A DNA stretch of 64,000 nucleotides from DASSUW01 sp963730535. GTDB taxonomy: Bacteria; Actinomycetota; Thermoleophilia; Solirubrobacterales; Solirubrobacteraceae. Position numbers and translations under genes: made by a program. This document shows, one piece after another, positions 8,347 to 17,439 of this stretch (its first letter is position 1; every line of letters begins with the position of its first letter). The notes beneath the pieces were generated by a model that worked only from the letters and a program-made list of their open reading frames with translations, was not told the origin of the DNA and did not search any database. The stretch spans positions 296,951-360,950 of the forward strand of contig CAVSRU010000011.1 in assembly GCA_963730535.1 (NCBI GenBank). Direction: 5' to 3'.

Positions 8347-9279
8347 CTAGGAGCCGAGCCTGCGCACCCGGCGGGCGAGCCGGGTGCGGAGCGACGGCGG
8401 CGGGACGGGACGCTTCTTGCGCGGGCGGGCGGCCATGATCGAGCACTGCGCGATCGCCTCCGCCTCGGCGTAGAGCGCGCGGTAGGCCGCGCGGTCGGCG
8501 TCGAGCACGTCGGGAGCGGGCTCGTCGAGATGCCCCCACACGGTCTCGGCGAGGTCGCGCACGCGGTCGGGCACGTCGAGGTCGGCCCAGCTCGTGCGGC
8601 TGCGGTGTAGCCCGGGGTCCACGAACGCGTCGACCTCGGGAGGCCGGTCGATCCCGGCCAGCTCCGGCAGGTCGAGCTGCGTGCCGAGCCGCCGGATCTC
8701 GGGCGGCCAGTCGGCCAGCAGGTCCTCGTAGCGCACGAACGCCCGCGACGCCTCGCGCGTGACCTGCTCGGTCTGGAGGATCACGTTGATCCACGCCGCC
8801 GCGCGCGTCGCCTCGGTGAGGCCGGTGCCGTACGAGCGGCGCGCGCTCGTGACGATCTCGGCGGGATGGCGGAGCATCGTGACGAACGAGGTGCGGGCTC
8901 CCAGGTCGGCGGCGCAGCGCATCCACAGCGGCAGGAACCAGACCGTGCGCGGGTCCTTGACGAGCACGGCGCCCGGCTCGCGCAGCTCGCCCTCCAGCCA
9001 GCCGCGCAGCTCGTCGCGCACCGCCGGCGCGTCCCCGGCGGCGGTGGTCGCCTCCCAGGCGGCAGGGCGGGAGTCGTTGACCGTCACGCGGCGCTCGCGC
9101 AGCAGGCGCGAGTGGAAGTCGACCACCCAGCGCGGCTCCCCGAAGCCGCGCGGGTTCGTGTCGTCGGCCTGCACCTCGGGCTGCGGGATCCGGAAGCCGA
9201 GCTGGCCGAGCATGCCGGATAGCAGGCTCGTGCCGCTGCGCCCGACCCCGACGACGAGCAGGAGCTGGCGCTCGCTCAT
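8347..9279 (-). CDS. sulfotransferase family protein
   Basis: 310-residue PAPS-dependent sulfotransferase-like enzyme. The N-terminal P-loop-like 5'-phosphosulfate motif is 'LLLVVGVGRSGTSLLSGML', and the 3'-phosphate-binding region is 'FVTMLRHPAEIVTSARRSYG' near residue 135. Start ATG 9279 overlaps the stop of the second TagF-like gene (ATGA); longer in-frame starts run antisense-like into that gene. Being sandwiched between two glycerophosphotransferases in one operon suggests it sulfates the envelope polymer or its glycosyl substituents. Acceptor unknown. Confidence 0.85.
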   Translation of the reverse strand: MSERQLLLVVGVGRSGTSLLSGMLGQLGFRIPQPEVQADDTNPRGFGEPRWVVDFHSRLLRERRVTVNDSRPAAWEATTAAGDAPAVRDELRGWLEGELREPGAVLVKDPRTVWFLPLWMRCAADLGARTSFVTMLRHPAEIVTSARRSYGTGLTEATRAAAWINVILQTEQVTREASRAFVRYEDLLADWPPEIRRLGTQLDLPELAGIDRPPEVDAFVDPGLHRSRTSWADLDVPDRVRDLAETVWGHLDEPAPDVLDADRAAYRALYAEAEAIAQCSIMAARPRKKRPVPPPSLRTRLARRVRRLGS

Positions 9280-11372
9280 CGCGCCGTCGACGGCACGGGC
9301 GGCTGCTTGGCCTCGCGCTCCCCGAGCCACACGCGACGGACGACGCGCTCGGCAGCGCGCCCGTCGTCGAGCGAGGCGAAGCGGGTGCGGAACGCGGCCC
9401 GGGCCTCGCCGGCCGCCTCGTCGTACGCCGCGGCCGAGGCGAAGAGGTCGACCAGCTCGTCCTCGGTCCGCGCGACGACGCCGGGCGGCTCGGCGAGCAG
9501 GTCGAAGTACGTCCCGCGCAGCTCCCGGTACACGTCCCAGTCGGGGGCGTGGATGACGATCGGGCGGTCGAGGACGGCGTAGTCGAACATGATCGAGGAG
9601 TAGTCGGTGAGCAACACGTCGGAAGCGATGCACAGCTCCTCGACCGACGGATGGGAGGCCACGTCGAGCAGCCTCCCGGCGCGATGGAGGTCGCGCACGA
9701 GCGGATCGGAATCATAGAAGTAGTGCTGGCGGGCGAGGACCACGTGGTCGTCGCCCAGCGCCGCCGCGAGGCGGCCGAGGTCGAGCGTCGGCTCGTAGCC
9801 CGAGCGGTACTCGCGGTGCGTCGGCGCGTACAGCACCGCGGTCTGCCCGGGAGCGATGCCGAGCTCCGCGCGCAGCCGCTGCGCGTCCTCCTCGCTGGCG
9901 TTGGCCAGCGCGTCGTTGCGCGGGTAGCCGACCTCGAGCGTCTCGAACGGCACCGGGTAGACGCGCTCCCAGATCAGCGTCGAGTGGCGGTTGGAGGAGA
10001 CGCTGAAGTCCCACCGGCGGCTGCGCTCGAGCAGCGCGGCGAAGTCCAGCTTGCGGCCGGCGTGGTGGGCGTACCGCAGGTCGAGGCCCATGCGCTTGAG
10101 CGGCGTGCCGTGGTGGGTCATCACGTGGACGCTGCCCTCGCGCTTGACCAGGTGGTTCGGGAAGTTGACGTTGTTGACCAGGTAGCCCGCGCGCGCGATC
10201 GCGTCGAAGTACTCGGGCGTGTTGGCGACGACGTGCTCGACGCCGTCCGGGACCGTCGCCCCGGGCCTCACCACCCAGACGCCGCGGACGTGCGGCACGA
10301 GCTCGGCAGCCCGCTCGTAGATCGCGCGCGGGTTGCATGAGTAGCCGCGGAACCAGTACGCGCCGTAGACGGCGAGCTCGGGGTCGAGCGGCGCGCGCAG
10401 CCGTGACCGGTAATGGCGCTCGAGGCTCGCCTTGCGCAGCCGGCTGCGCGCCTTGCGGACAGGCGCGAGCGACGGCGCGCGGCGGCGGGCCTCGACGCCC
10501 TGCTCGAGCAGCCGGTACGCCGCGTACGCGTCGCGCTCCAGCAGGGTGTGCCGCGCCGCGGCCGGCTCGTCGCCGGTGCGGTGCCGTCGGTAGACCTCCG
10601 ACGCGCGCCGGAAGAACTCCCGCCGCTCGCCCTCCGGGACGCGGTCGAGGAGCGAGAGCAGGTGCCGCGCCATGGCGGGCACGACGACCCGGCGCGTGCG
10701 CTCGTCCGCCCCCTCCAGCACCGACTCGTAGGGCTCGAACGGCGAGCCCGGCACGCGCGTGGCGTTCTCCAGCTCGCGGCGTACGTAGCTCGTCCCCGGC
10801 ACCGCGGCGATCCGCCGCGCCCCCAGGAGCGCCGGCCAGGTGACGGTCAGCTCCCCGTGGCGGCCGGGGGCGAAGCGGCCGAGCCCGTCGCGCCGGAAGA
10901 CCTTGTCCCACGCGCGCGGGGCGGCGTCGGCGAGCCCGGGTTCCTCGTCGAGCGTGGTCGCGTGAGTCAGGCGGCGCACCAGCGCGGCATGCGGGCCCCG
11001 GCGGGAGCGGCCCACCGCGTCCTCGATACGGTCGCCGAGCAGCAGCACGTCCGGCGAGGTCTCGGCCAGCCGCGCGAGCACGCCGCCGGGCGCGGGGACG
11101 TCGCTGGCGTTGACGAACCAGACGTACTCGCCGGCCGCCAGCTCGAGCCCCAGGTTGCGGGCCTCGCCGAGGCCCACGCGCTCCGCCAGGTGATGCACGC
11201 GCACGCGCTCGTCGCGGGCGGCGAGCGCGTCGAGCAGCTCCGGCCCGTGGTCGGGCGACGCGTCGTCGACCACCACGAGCTCGAGGTCGTCGCCGCGCAG
11301 CACGGCGGAGGTCACCTCCTCGAGGTGAGCCTGCTCGCCATGGACGACGAGGACGACGCTGAGGCGCGGCAT
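9276..11372 (-). CDS. GT2 / CDP-glycerol glycerophosphotransferase, second copy
   Basis: 698-residue paralogue of the 1157-residue fusion, without its long linker. Residues 1-220 resemble GT2 (VVLVVHGEQ, DDASPDHG near 36), but the usual DxD is 'FVNASDVPAP', so glycosyl transfer may be altered or lost. Residues about 300-690 carry the glycerophosphotransferase signatures 'VMTHHGTPLKRMGLDLRY', 'VLYAPTHREYRSG' and 'VLLTDYSSIMFDYA'. Start ATG 11372 is fixed by the family N-terminus (MPRLSVVLVV). This ATG overlaps the ATG of the divergent GDPD gene. First gene of the minus-strand envelope operon. Confidence 0.9.
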   Translation of the reverse strand: MPRLSVVLVVHGEQAHLEEVTSAVLRGDDLELVVVDDASPDHGPELLDALAARDERVRVHHLAERVGLGEARNLGLELAAGEYVWFVNASDVPAPGGVLARLAETSPDVLLLGDRIEDAVGRSRRGPHAALVRRLTHATTLDEEPGLADAAPRAWDKVFRRDGLGRFAPGRHGELTVTWPALLGARRIAAVPGTSYVRRELENATRVPGSPFEPYESVLEGADERTRRVVVPAMARHLLSLLDRVPEGERREFFRRASEVYRRHRTGDEPAAARHTLLERDAYAAYRLLEQGVEARRRAPSLAPVRKARSRLRKASLERHYRSRLRAPLDPELAVYGAYWFRGYSCNPRAIYERAAELVPHVRGVWVVRPGATVPDGVEHVVANTPEYFDAIARAGYLVNNVNFPNHLVKREGSVHVMTHHGTPLKRMGLDLRYAHHAGRKLDFAALLERSRRWDFSVSSNRHSTLIWERVYPVPFETLEVGYPRNDALANASEEDAQRLRAELGIAPGQTAVLYAPTHREYRSGYEPTLDLGRLAAALGDDHVVLARQHYFYDSDPLVRDLHRAGRLLDVASHPSVEELCIASDVLLTDYSSIMFDYAVLDRPIVIHAPDWDVYRELRGTYFDLLAEPPGVVARTEDELVDLFASAAAYDEAAGEARAAFRTRFASLDDGRAAERVVRRVWLGEREAKQPPVPSTAR

Positions 11373-12111
11373 GGCTGCCAAGCTACTCGACTCTTTGAGC
11401 GTCTTCGGCGACACCCCGGTCCTCTGCGGCCACCGCGGCAGCGGCCGCGGGCACGAGGAGAACACGCTGCCGTCGTTCCGGGCGGCCGTGGCCGCCGGCC
11501 TGCGGTGGGTCGAGGTCGATGCGCGCGCCACGGCCGACGGCGTGCTCGTCGCCCGGCACGATCCCGAGCTCGAGGACGGGCGCTCGATCGCGGCCCTGAC
11601 GGCTGCGGAGACCGACGACGCCGGGCTCATGCGGGTCGCCGACCTGCTCGAGGAGCTGCCCGCGGAGGTCTCGGTCGACGTCGAGGTCAAGACGGCGCTC
11701 GAGGACGCGCTGCGCCCGCGCGAGCGGACGACCGCGGCCCTGACGGCGGAGCTGCTCGCCGGGCATGACCGTCACGTGCTGGTCACGAGCTTCGACCCGG
11801 CGGCGCTCGTGATCGTCCGCGAGCGCCTCGGCACCGTCCCGCTCGGGCTGCTGACCTGGATCCGCTTCCCGCTGCGCAAGGCGATCCCGGCGGCCCGCCA
11901 CCTCGGGCTCGAGGTCGTCGCGGCGAACGTCGAGTCGTTCCCGGCCGACGCCGCTGCATCCGTGCGGGTCGCGCACGAGGCGGGGCTCGAGGTGGCGGCG
12001 TGGTGCCCGGCCGCCGAGGAGCGCGAGGCGCTGCTGGAGGCGGGCGTCGACTGCCTGGTGATCGACGACGTCACAGCTGCTTCCGCGCCCGCCGCGCCAC
12101 GATCCGCGTGA
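11371..12111 (+). CDS. glycerophosphodiester phosphodiesterase
   Basis: 246-residue cytoplasmic GDPD-family phosphodiesterase (TIM barrel), which hydrolyses glycerophosphodiesters to sn-glycerol phosphate and an alcohol. Catalytic residues are visible: H21-R22 in 'CGHRGSG', E30-N31 in 'EENTLPSF', E48 and D50 in 'WVEVDARAT', and H63 in 'ARHDPE'. Its ATG overlaps the start codon of the divergent TagF-like gene; an in-frame TTG near 11395 would leave room for a leader. The 3' end overlaps the convergent GT4 gene by 41 bp. In this locus it could recycle glycerophosphate from polymer or lipid turnover. Confidence 0.88.
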   Translation: MAAKLLDSLSVFGDTPVLCGHRGSGRGHEENTLPSFRAAVAAGLRWVEVDARATADGVLVARHDPELEDGRSIAALTAAETDDAGLMRVADLLEELPAEVSVDVEVKTALEDALRPRERTTAALTAELLAGHDRHVLVTSFDPAALVIVRERLGTVPLGLLTWIRFPLRKAIPAARHLGLEVVAANVESFPADAAASVRVAHEAGLEVAAWCPAAEEREALLEAGVDCLVIDDVTAASAPAAPRSA

Positions 12112-13297
12112 GGTCGCCGACCGCGGGCCAGCGCCCGGCGTCGCCCTTCCCCGCCGCGATCTCCTCGAACAGCTCCTCCCAGCGCCGCGTGATCGCCGCG
12201 ATGTCGTAGCGCCGGGCGCCCTCGACGGCGGCGCGTCCGTACGCCTTGCGCCGCTCCGGGTCGCCCATCAGGCCGCCCATGGCGGCGGCCAGCGCGTCGA
12301 CGTCGCCCTCGGGCACCACGTGCCCGTCGACGCCCTCCCGGATGATGTCGCGCGGCCCGGTCGGGCAGTCGAAGCTCACCACCGGCAGCCCGACCGCCAT
12401 CGCCTCGAGCAGCACCATCGGGAAGCCCTCCTTGCGCGAGCTCATCACGTAGAGCGAGGCGCGCGACATCTCCTCGTGGAGGCTCGAGGTGAAGCCCATC
12501 ATCTGGGCGCTGTCCTCGATCCCGAGGCGGCGGATCTGACGGCGCAGCGGCTTCATGTCGACGCCGCTGCCGAAGATCTTCAGCTGCCAGCCGGGGTGGT
12601 CGCCGACCACTCGCGCCCACGAGCGCAACAGGCGGTCGAAGCCCTTCTGCCGGCCGAGGCGGCCGGCCGCGACCACGACCTTCTCGTCGAGCGCCGCCCG
12701 GTGGCCGCCGACGTCCGGCACGCCGTTCGGCATGCACTCGACCCGCGTGCCGCCGCCGAGGTGGCGCCGGTAGTCCTCGGCGTCCCCTTCGGTGAGCGTC
12801 GACACCATGTCCAGGCGCGGGTAGATCGACGCGATCTGGTTGCGCAGCGCGTTGTTGTAGCTCGCGAGGTTCATGTGGTCCTGCCCCACGCGCACCACGG
12901 ACGGCGACGCGAGCAGCGCGACCGCGAGGTTGATCGACGGGCGAGTCCCGACCAGCACGCCGTCGCGCACCGAGCGGATGTACCGCGCCAGCCGCACGTC
13001 GGTCAGCAGGTTGAAGTTGGGATACCGGAAGTCGTTCGACGACATCAGGCGCGTCGGCTGCTCGGCCAGCAGGCGCTGCTGGGGCGGCAGGTCGGGCACG
13101 ACGTCCTTGCGCAGGTCGGCGAGGAACTTCAGCGTCACGCCCTCGGGGACCGGCAGCGCCGTGTCGGCCCGGCGCCGGAACACGCTCATGATCTCCACGT
13201 CGTGACCGAGCCTGGCGAGCTCGCCCGCGGTCGTGAACGTCGTCCGGATCGTGCCGCCGACGGCGAACGCGTTCATGAGGAGGAAGCGGATCTTCAT
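12071..13297 (-). CDS. GT4-family glycosyltransferase
   Basis: 408-residue GT-B retaining glycosyltransferase. The N-terminal acceptor domain starts 'MKIRFLLMNAFAVGGTIRTT'; the donor domain has 'KVVVAAGRLGRQKGFDRLL' and the EX7E motif in 'SSRKEGFPMVLLEAMAVGLP' near residue 310, followed by 'SFDCPTGPRDII'. It is paralogous to the GT4 at 14400-15686, with nearly the same GGTIRTT and CPTGPRDI motifs. ATG 13297 was chosen because upstream sequence is antisense to the sulfotransferase leader. It probably decorates the envelope polymer. Confidence 0.9.
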   Translation of the reverse strand: MKIRFLLMNAFAVGGTIRTTFTTAGELARLGHDVEIMSVFRRRADTALPVPEGVTLKFLADLRKDVVPDLPPQQRLLAEQPTRLMSSNDFRYPNFNLLTDVRLARYIRSVRDGVLVGTRPSINLAVALLASPSVVRVGQDHMNLASYNNALRNQIASIYPRLDMVSTLTEGDAEDYRRHLGGGTRVECMPNGVPDVGGHRAALDEKVVVAAGRLGRQKGFDRLLRSWARVVGDHPGWQLKIFGSGVDMKPLRRQIRRLGIEDSAQMMGFTSSLHEEMSRASLYVMSSRKEGFPMVLLEAMAVGLPVVSFDCPTGPRDIIREGVDGHVVPEGDVDALAAAMGGLMGDPERRKAYGRAAVEGARRYDIAAITRRWEELFEEIAAGKGDAGRWPAVGDLTRIVARRARKQL

Positions 13298-13346
13298 TCG
13301 ACGCGCGGGCACCCTAGCGAGGCTGGTTCTAGACTCGCCCGCGCTT

Positions 13347-14399
13347 ATGGGCGGCCCCATCTTCATCGTCGGGACCATGGGGTCGGGATCGACGCTGCTG
13401 CGGTTGATGCTCGACAGCCACGAGGGCATCTCGATCCCGCAGGAGACCGGCTTCATGCGGGCCTACAACGCCCATCAGTTCGTCCCCCTCAAGTGGTCCG
13501 GGCGCAACTGGGCCCGGCGGATGGGCTGGAGCCGGGAGGAGCTCGACGCCGAGCTCGCGGCCTTCTACCGGCGGATCTTCACGCGCCACATGGAGCAGCA
13601 GGGCAAGCACCGCTGGGGCGACAAGACGCCGCTGCACACGTGGCATGTCGACGGCCTCGCACGCCTGTTCCCGGACGCCGTGTTCGTCGCCATCGCCCGC
13701 CATCCCGGCGGGGCGGTGGGCTCGAACATGGGGCGATTCGGCCACTCGTATCGCCGCGCCTCGGTCCACGTCGACCGCTACGCGCGCGAGATCGCCCGCC
13801 AGGCGGCGAACCACAAGGAGCGGTTCGTCGTCGTGCGCTACGAGGAGCTGGTGCTGAGCCCTGAGCCGGTGCTGCGCGAGCTGCTCGACTGGCTCGGTGA
13901 GCCGTGGTCGGACCGCGTGCTCGACCACCACACCGTGCAGACCGGCCGCGGCGGCCGCGTGGTCGTGGAGGGCGGCAACCGCATCGACGAGGCGATCGAC
14001 GTGTCGCGCGTGGACAAGTGGCACCGGCGCATGAGTGACGACCACAAGCGCCTGCTGATCGAGCGCTTCGCACGGCTCGCCGAGTTCTACGGCTACGCGA
14101 TCGACGACCCAGCGGTGCTGGCCCCGCTGGGCGCCAACGGCTCGCTGCTGGCGGCGGGCGCCGAGATCGACGCCCGGATCGAGCAGTTCCCGGGCCTCGA
14201 CCTGCGGATCCAGCCGGAGATCCCGCTCGCCGAGCGCTTCTACCACCCTGGCCGCATGCAGCTCCACGAGGTCCGGCAGACGCCGCTGCCCAAGCCCCCG
14301 CCGCCGCCGGAGCCGCCGCTGCCCGTGCGCCTCTGGCACGTGGTGCCCCGGCGCGCGCGGCGACGCGTCGCGCCGCTCGTGCGCCGGCTGCGCGGCTAG
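13347..14399 (+). CDS. sulfotransferase family protein, second copy
   Basis: 350-residue sulfotransferase-like protein. 'GGPIFIVGTMGSGSTLLRLM' is the 5'-phosphosulfate loop at the N-terminus, 'VFVAIARHPGGAVGSNMG' the 3'-phosphate-binding segment near residue 115, and 'FVVVRYEELVLSPEPVLREL' a typical later helix. The C-terminal 60 residues are proline-rich and basic ('LPKPPPPPEPPLP'). The TAG stop is directly followed by the ATG of the next glycosyltransferase, so the two are one operon. Start ATG 13347 gives the family N-terminus. Divergent from the GT4 at 13297 with 49 bp between them. Confidence 0.85.
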   Translation: MGGPIFIVGTMGSGSTLLRLMLDSHEGISIPQETGFMRAYNAHQFVPLKWSGRNWARRMGWSREELDAELAAFYRRIFTRHMEQQGKHRWGDKTPLHTWHVDGLARLFPDAVFVAIARHPGGAVGSNMGRFGHSYRRASVHVDRYAREIARQAANHKERFVVVRYEELVLSPEPVLRELLDWLGEPWSDRVLDHHTVQTGRGGRVVVEGGNRIDEAIDVSRVDKWHRRMSDDHKRLLIERFARLAEFYGYAIDDPAVLAPLGANGSLLAAGAEIDARIEQFPGLDLRIQPEIPLAERFYHPGRMQLHEVRQTPLPKPPPPPEPPLPVRLWHVVPRRARRRVAPLVRRLRG

Positions 14400-15686
14400 A
14401 TGGCCCGCGTCTCGCGCCGCCGCCGGCTGCTCGGGCCGCTCGCCGTCGCGGTCCACCGGGCGGTACTGCACGCGCTGGCCGCGCTCCCGCGCGGCAACGC
14501 GGCGCCCGCGCCCGGCCCCGTGCGCTTCGTGCTCGCCCACGCATGGGGCATGGGCGGGACGATCCGGACGACGCTGACGATGGCGGGGCATCTGGCCGCG
14601 ACCCGCGAGGTCGAGGTCGTGAGCGTGATCCGGCGGCGCGACGAGCCGTTCTTCCCGTTCCCGCCCGGCGTGCGGGTGAGCGCGCTCGAGGCCCGGCACC
14701 CGGTCCTCTCCCGGCTCCCGAGCCTGTTGATCCACCCGGAGGACTACGCGTACCCGTCCTGCAGCCTCCAGACCGACCTGGCGTTCGTGCGCTGGCTGCG
14801 CTCGCTCGACGGCGGCGCGGTCGTCACCACCCGGCCGGCGTTCAACCTGCTCGCCGCGCGGCTCGCTCCGAAGAGCGTCGCCACGATCGGCCAGGAGCAC
14901 CAGCACCTCGGGATCCACCGGCCGCGCCTCGCCGCGGACATCCGCCGGCACTACGGTCGCCTGGACGCGCTCACCACGCTGACGACGCAGGACGAGGACG
15001 ACTACCGCCGCCTGCTCGCGGGCGCCCGCACGCACGTCGAGCACATCCCCAACCCGGTGCCGCTCGCCGACGCGCCCGCCGCCGACCCCGACGCCAAGGT
15101 CGTCGTCGCCGCCGGCCGGCTCAACCTCCAGAAGGGCTTCGACCTGCTCGTCCCCGCCTTCGCGGCCGCCTCCCGCCGCCACCCCGAGTGGCAGCTGCGC
15201 ATCTACGGCAGCGGGCCGGAGCGCGACCGCCTCCAGGCGCAGATCGACGAGCTGGCGGGCGGCGACCGGATCGCGCTGCTCGGCCGCTCCGACCGCCTCG
15301 TGGACGCGATGGCGGAGGCCTCCGTCTTCGCGCTGAGCTCGCGCTGGGAGGGCTTCCCGATGGTGCTGCTGGAGGCGATCGCCATCGGCCTCCCCGTGGT
15401 GAGCTTCGATTGCCCCACCGGCCCGCGCGACATCGTCGGCAATGGCCACGGCGGAGTGCTGGTACCGCCGGAGGACGTGGGCGAGCTTGCCGCGGCGCTC
15501 GACGGGCTGATGGCCGATCCGGCCCGCCGCCACGCGCTCGCCGCGGCGTCGCGGCGCCGCGCGGCCGACTTCGAGCTGGCCGTCGTGGGCGCCCGCGTGG
15601 AGCGGCTGCTCGCGCAACTCAGCGCCCGGGAACCGGCCGGCGGCCCGCTAGGCTCCGACGGCCTTGACGAGCGGGTTGAGCGATAG
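14400..15686 (+). CDS. GT4-family glycosyltransferase, second copy
   Basis: 428-residue GT-B glycosyltransferase, close paralogue of the minus-strand GT4. After a basic N-terminal helix, 'FVLAHAWGMGGTIRTTLTMA' marks the acceptor domain; 'VVVAAGRLNLQKGFDLLVPA' and 'SSRWEGFPMVLLEAIAIGLP' (EX7E) mark the donor site. It starts immediately after the stop of the sulfotransferase with no gap, so translation is probably coupled. Likely acts on the inner membrane face on the same polymer. Confidence 0.9.
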   Translation: MARVSRRRRLLGPLAVAVHRAVLHALAALPRGNAAPAPGPVRFVLAHAWGMGGTIRTTLTMAGHLAATREVEVVSVIRRRDEPFFPFPPGVRVSALEARHPVLSRLPSLLIHPEDYAYPSCSLQTDLAFVRWLRSLDGGAVVTTRPAFNLLAARLAPKSVATIGQEHQHLGIHRPRLAADIRRHYGRLDALTTLTTQDEDDYRRLLAGARTHVEHIPNPVPLADAPAADPDAKVVVAAGRLNLQKGFDLLVPAFAAASRRHPEWQLRIYGSGPERDRLQAQIDELAGGDRIALLGRSDRLVDAMAEASVFALSSRWEGFPMVLLEAIAIGLPVVSFDCPTGPRDIVGNGHGGVLVPPEDVGELAAALDGLMADPARRHALAAASRRRAADFELAVVGARVERLLAQLSAREPAGGPLGSDGLDERVER

Positions 15687-15699
15687 AGAGGCGCCGCCG

Positions 15700-17439
15700 A
15701 TGAGCGCGCCCACACGACCCGCAGCCAGGAGCGCGGCGCCCATGGACCTCGCCGTCGTCGTCGCCACCGCCCCGGCCGGCGCCGCGCCGGCGGCGCTCGC
15801 GCCGCTCGAGGACGGCACCGTCCTCTCGCGGCTCGTGGCGCAGCTCACCGGCCTCGGCGTCCGCCGCACGGTCGTCTTCACGCGCCCCGAGTGGGAGCGC
15901 GACGTCGAGTCCGCCATCGGCGACGCCGCCGACGTCCGCGCTCCCGGCTCGCCCGCAAGCGAGCTGCACGCGGTGGCCGAGCTCGCGCGCGCGGCGGCGG
16001 GACCCGTGCTGCTGGCCTACGGCGACGTCGTCACCCACGCGAGCGCGCTCGAGGGCCTGATCGTCGACCCGAAGGTGAGCACCGCCGTCCTCGCCGGTGG
16101 CCGCCGGCGGCAGATCGCCTTCCGCATCCAGGCCCGGCGCGGCCGCGTGATCGCTGCCGCCACGCCGTACCACACCGTCCGCCGGGCGAACGCGACGTTC
16201 CTCGGCGTGCTGCGCGTCGCCCCGGCGGACCTCGCCACGCTGGCGTCGGCGGCGGAGCGGCTCGCCTCGCTGGTCGGCGACGTCCCCGGCGCCTGGGAGG
16301 AGGAGCTGGTCCGCAAGGCGGCCCGCTGGCGCCTGCTGATGGCGCGCTCCCAGGACGTCCCCGAAGGCGACGACCGGGGCGACGACTACGCCGCGCCGGA
16401 CGAGTCCGAGGAGCCGCCCGAGGCCGAAGGCGAAGGCGAAGGATCACTCGAGGCGCTCAGCGAGGAGCACGAGGAGCTGCTCGCCAATCGCATCGCCGCC
16501 GCGCCGCGGGACACCGTCTCGCTGCTGCTGCTCGGGCTCGTGCGCGGCGGGGCCCCCGTGCAGGCCGTCTACCTGCGGCTGCTCTTCTGGTCTCGCCCGC
16601 TGTCGCCGGCGGCCGCGGGCCGCACCGAGGCGCGCATCGGGGAGCTCGACGAGGACCGCCTGCTGCTCGACTCCGCGGTCAAGGGCGCCGACGGCTTCTT
16701 CACCACGTTCTTCGTCTCGCCGTACTCGCGCTTCATCGCCCGGTGGGCGGCGCGCCGCGGGCTGACGCCGAACCAGGTCACGCTCGCCTCGCTCGTCATC
16801 GGCGTGCTGGCCGCGGCCGCGTTCGCCGCGGGCGAGCGGTGGGGGCTGGTGGCCGGCGCCGTGCTCCTGCAGGCGGCGTTCACGACCGACTGCGTCGACG
16901 GGCAGCTCGCCCGCTACACGCGCCAGTTCTCCAAGTTCGGCGCCTGGCTCGACTCGATGCTCGACCGCACGAAGGAGTACCTCGTGTTCGCCGGCCTGGC
17001 GATCGGGGCGAGCCGTGTCGGCGACCCCGTCTGGCTGCTCGCCTGCAGCGCGCTGGTGCTCCAGACCGTCCGCCACACGTCGGACGCCTCGCACTCCTCC
17101 TTGCAGCGCGAGGGGACGAGCGCCGTGCGCCAGCCGCCGCTCGAGCAGCCGCTCGATCACGCGGGCGCGACCGCCGAGGCGCGCCGCGCGACGACCGCCC
17201 CGCCGCGGCGCCGCTCGTTCGCGGCCCGCGTGCTGTCGCTGTGGGCGCGGCTCGACGACGTGCGCGTGGTCCGGTGGCTCAAGCGCATGGCCGCCTTCCC
17301 GATCGGCGAGCGCTTCGCGGTCATCTCCATCACCGCCGCCCTCTTCACCCCGCGCGTGACGTTCATCGCGCTGCTGGCCTGGGGCGGCTTCGCGATCGCG
17401 TATACGCACAGCGGCCGGATCCTGCGGGCGATCCGATGA
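15700..17439 (+). CDS. CDP-alcohol phosphotransferase with N-terminal NTP-transferase-like domain
   Basis: 579-residue membrane enzyme. Residues 1-190 resemble a degenerate nucleotidyltransferase (no clear GxGxR signature). An acidic linker follows (about 215-250). From about 325 the CDP-alcohol phosphatidyltransferase domain begins ('GLTPNQVTLASLVIGVLAAA'), with the full motif DCVDGQLAR...GAWLDSMLD: both Asp pairs are intact, so it should be active. Several transmembrane helices follow. Start ATG 15700 lies behind an AGAG-rich RBS and clears the upstream stop. From memory, Streptomyces homologues are single proteins carrying DUF5941; here that part is the next gene, joined by an ATGA overlap. 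Confidence 0.85.
   Translation: MSAPTRPAARSAAPMDLAVVVATAPAGAAPAALAPLEDGTVLSRLVAQLTGLGVRRTVVFTRPEWERDVESAIGDAADVRAPGSPASELHAVAELARAAAGPVLLAYGDVVTHASALEGLIVDPKVSTAVLAGGRRRQIAFRIQARRGRVIAAATPYHTVRRANATFLGVLRVAPADLATLASAAERLASLVGDVPGAWEEELVRKAARWRLLMARSQDVPEGDDRGDDYAAPDESEEPPEAEGEGEGSLEALSEEHEELLANRIAAAPRDTVSLLLLGLVRGGAPVQAVYLRLLFWSRPLSPAAAGRTEARIGELDEDRLLLDSAVKGADGFFTTFFVSPYSRFIARWAARRGLTPNQVTLASLVIGVLAAAAFAAGERWGLVAGAVLLQAAFTTDCVDGQLARYTRQFSKFGAWLDSMLDRTKEYLVFAGLAIGASRVGDPVWLLACSALVLQTVRHTSDASHSSLQREGTSAVRQPPLEQPLDHAGATAEARRATTAPPRRRSFAARVLSLWARLDDVRVVRWLKRMAAFPIGERFAVISITAALFTPRVTFIALLAWGGFAIAYTHSGRILRAIR

Noticed and set aside
5298..8438. 1046-codon open frame on the plus strand opposite the large TagF-like gene
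   Set aside because: It is antisense to a gene with clear domains; composition (Arg/Ala/Val/Asp rich) is the usual shadow of GC3-rich coding DNA. No motif is present.
10413..11768. 451-codon plus-strand frame opposite the second TagF-like gene and running into GDPD
   Set aside because: Shadow frame: no domain content, and it contains the true GDPD start in another frame.
13329..15617. 762-codon minus-strand frame under the sulfotransferase and GT4 genes
   Set aside because: Antisense shadow; the plus-strand genes carry all recognisable motifs.
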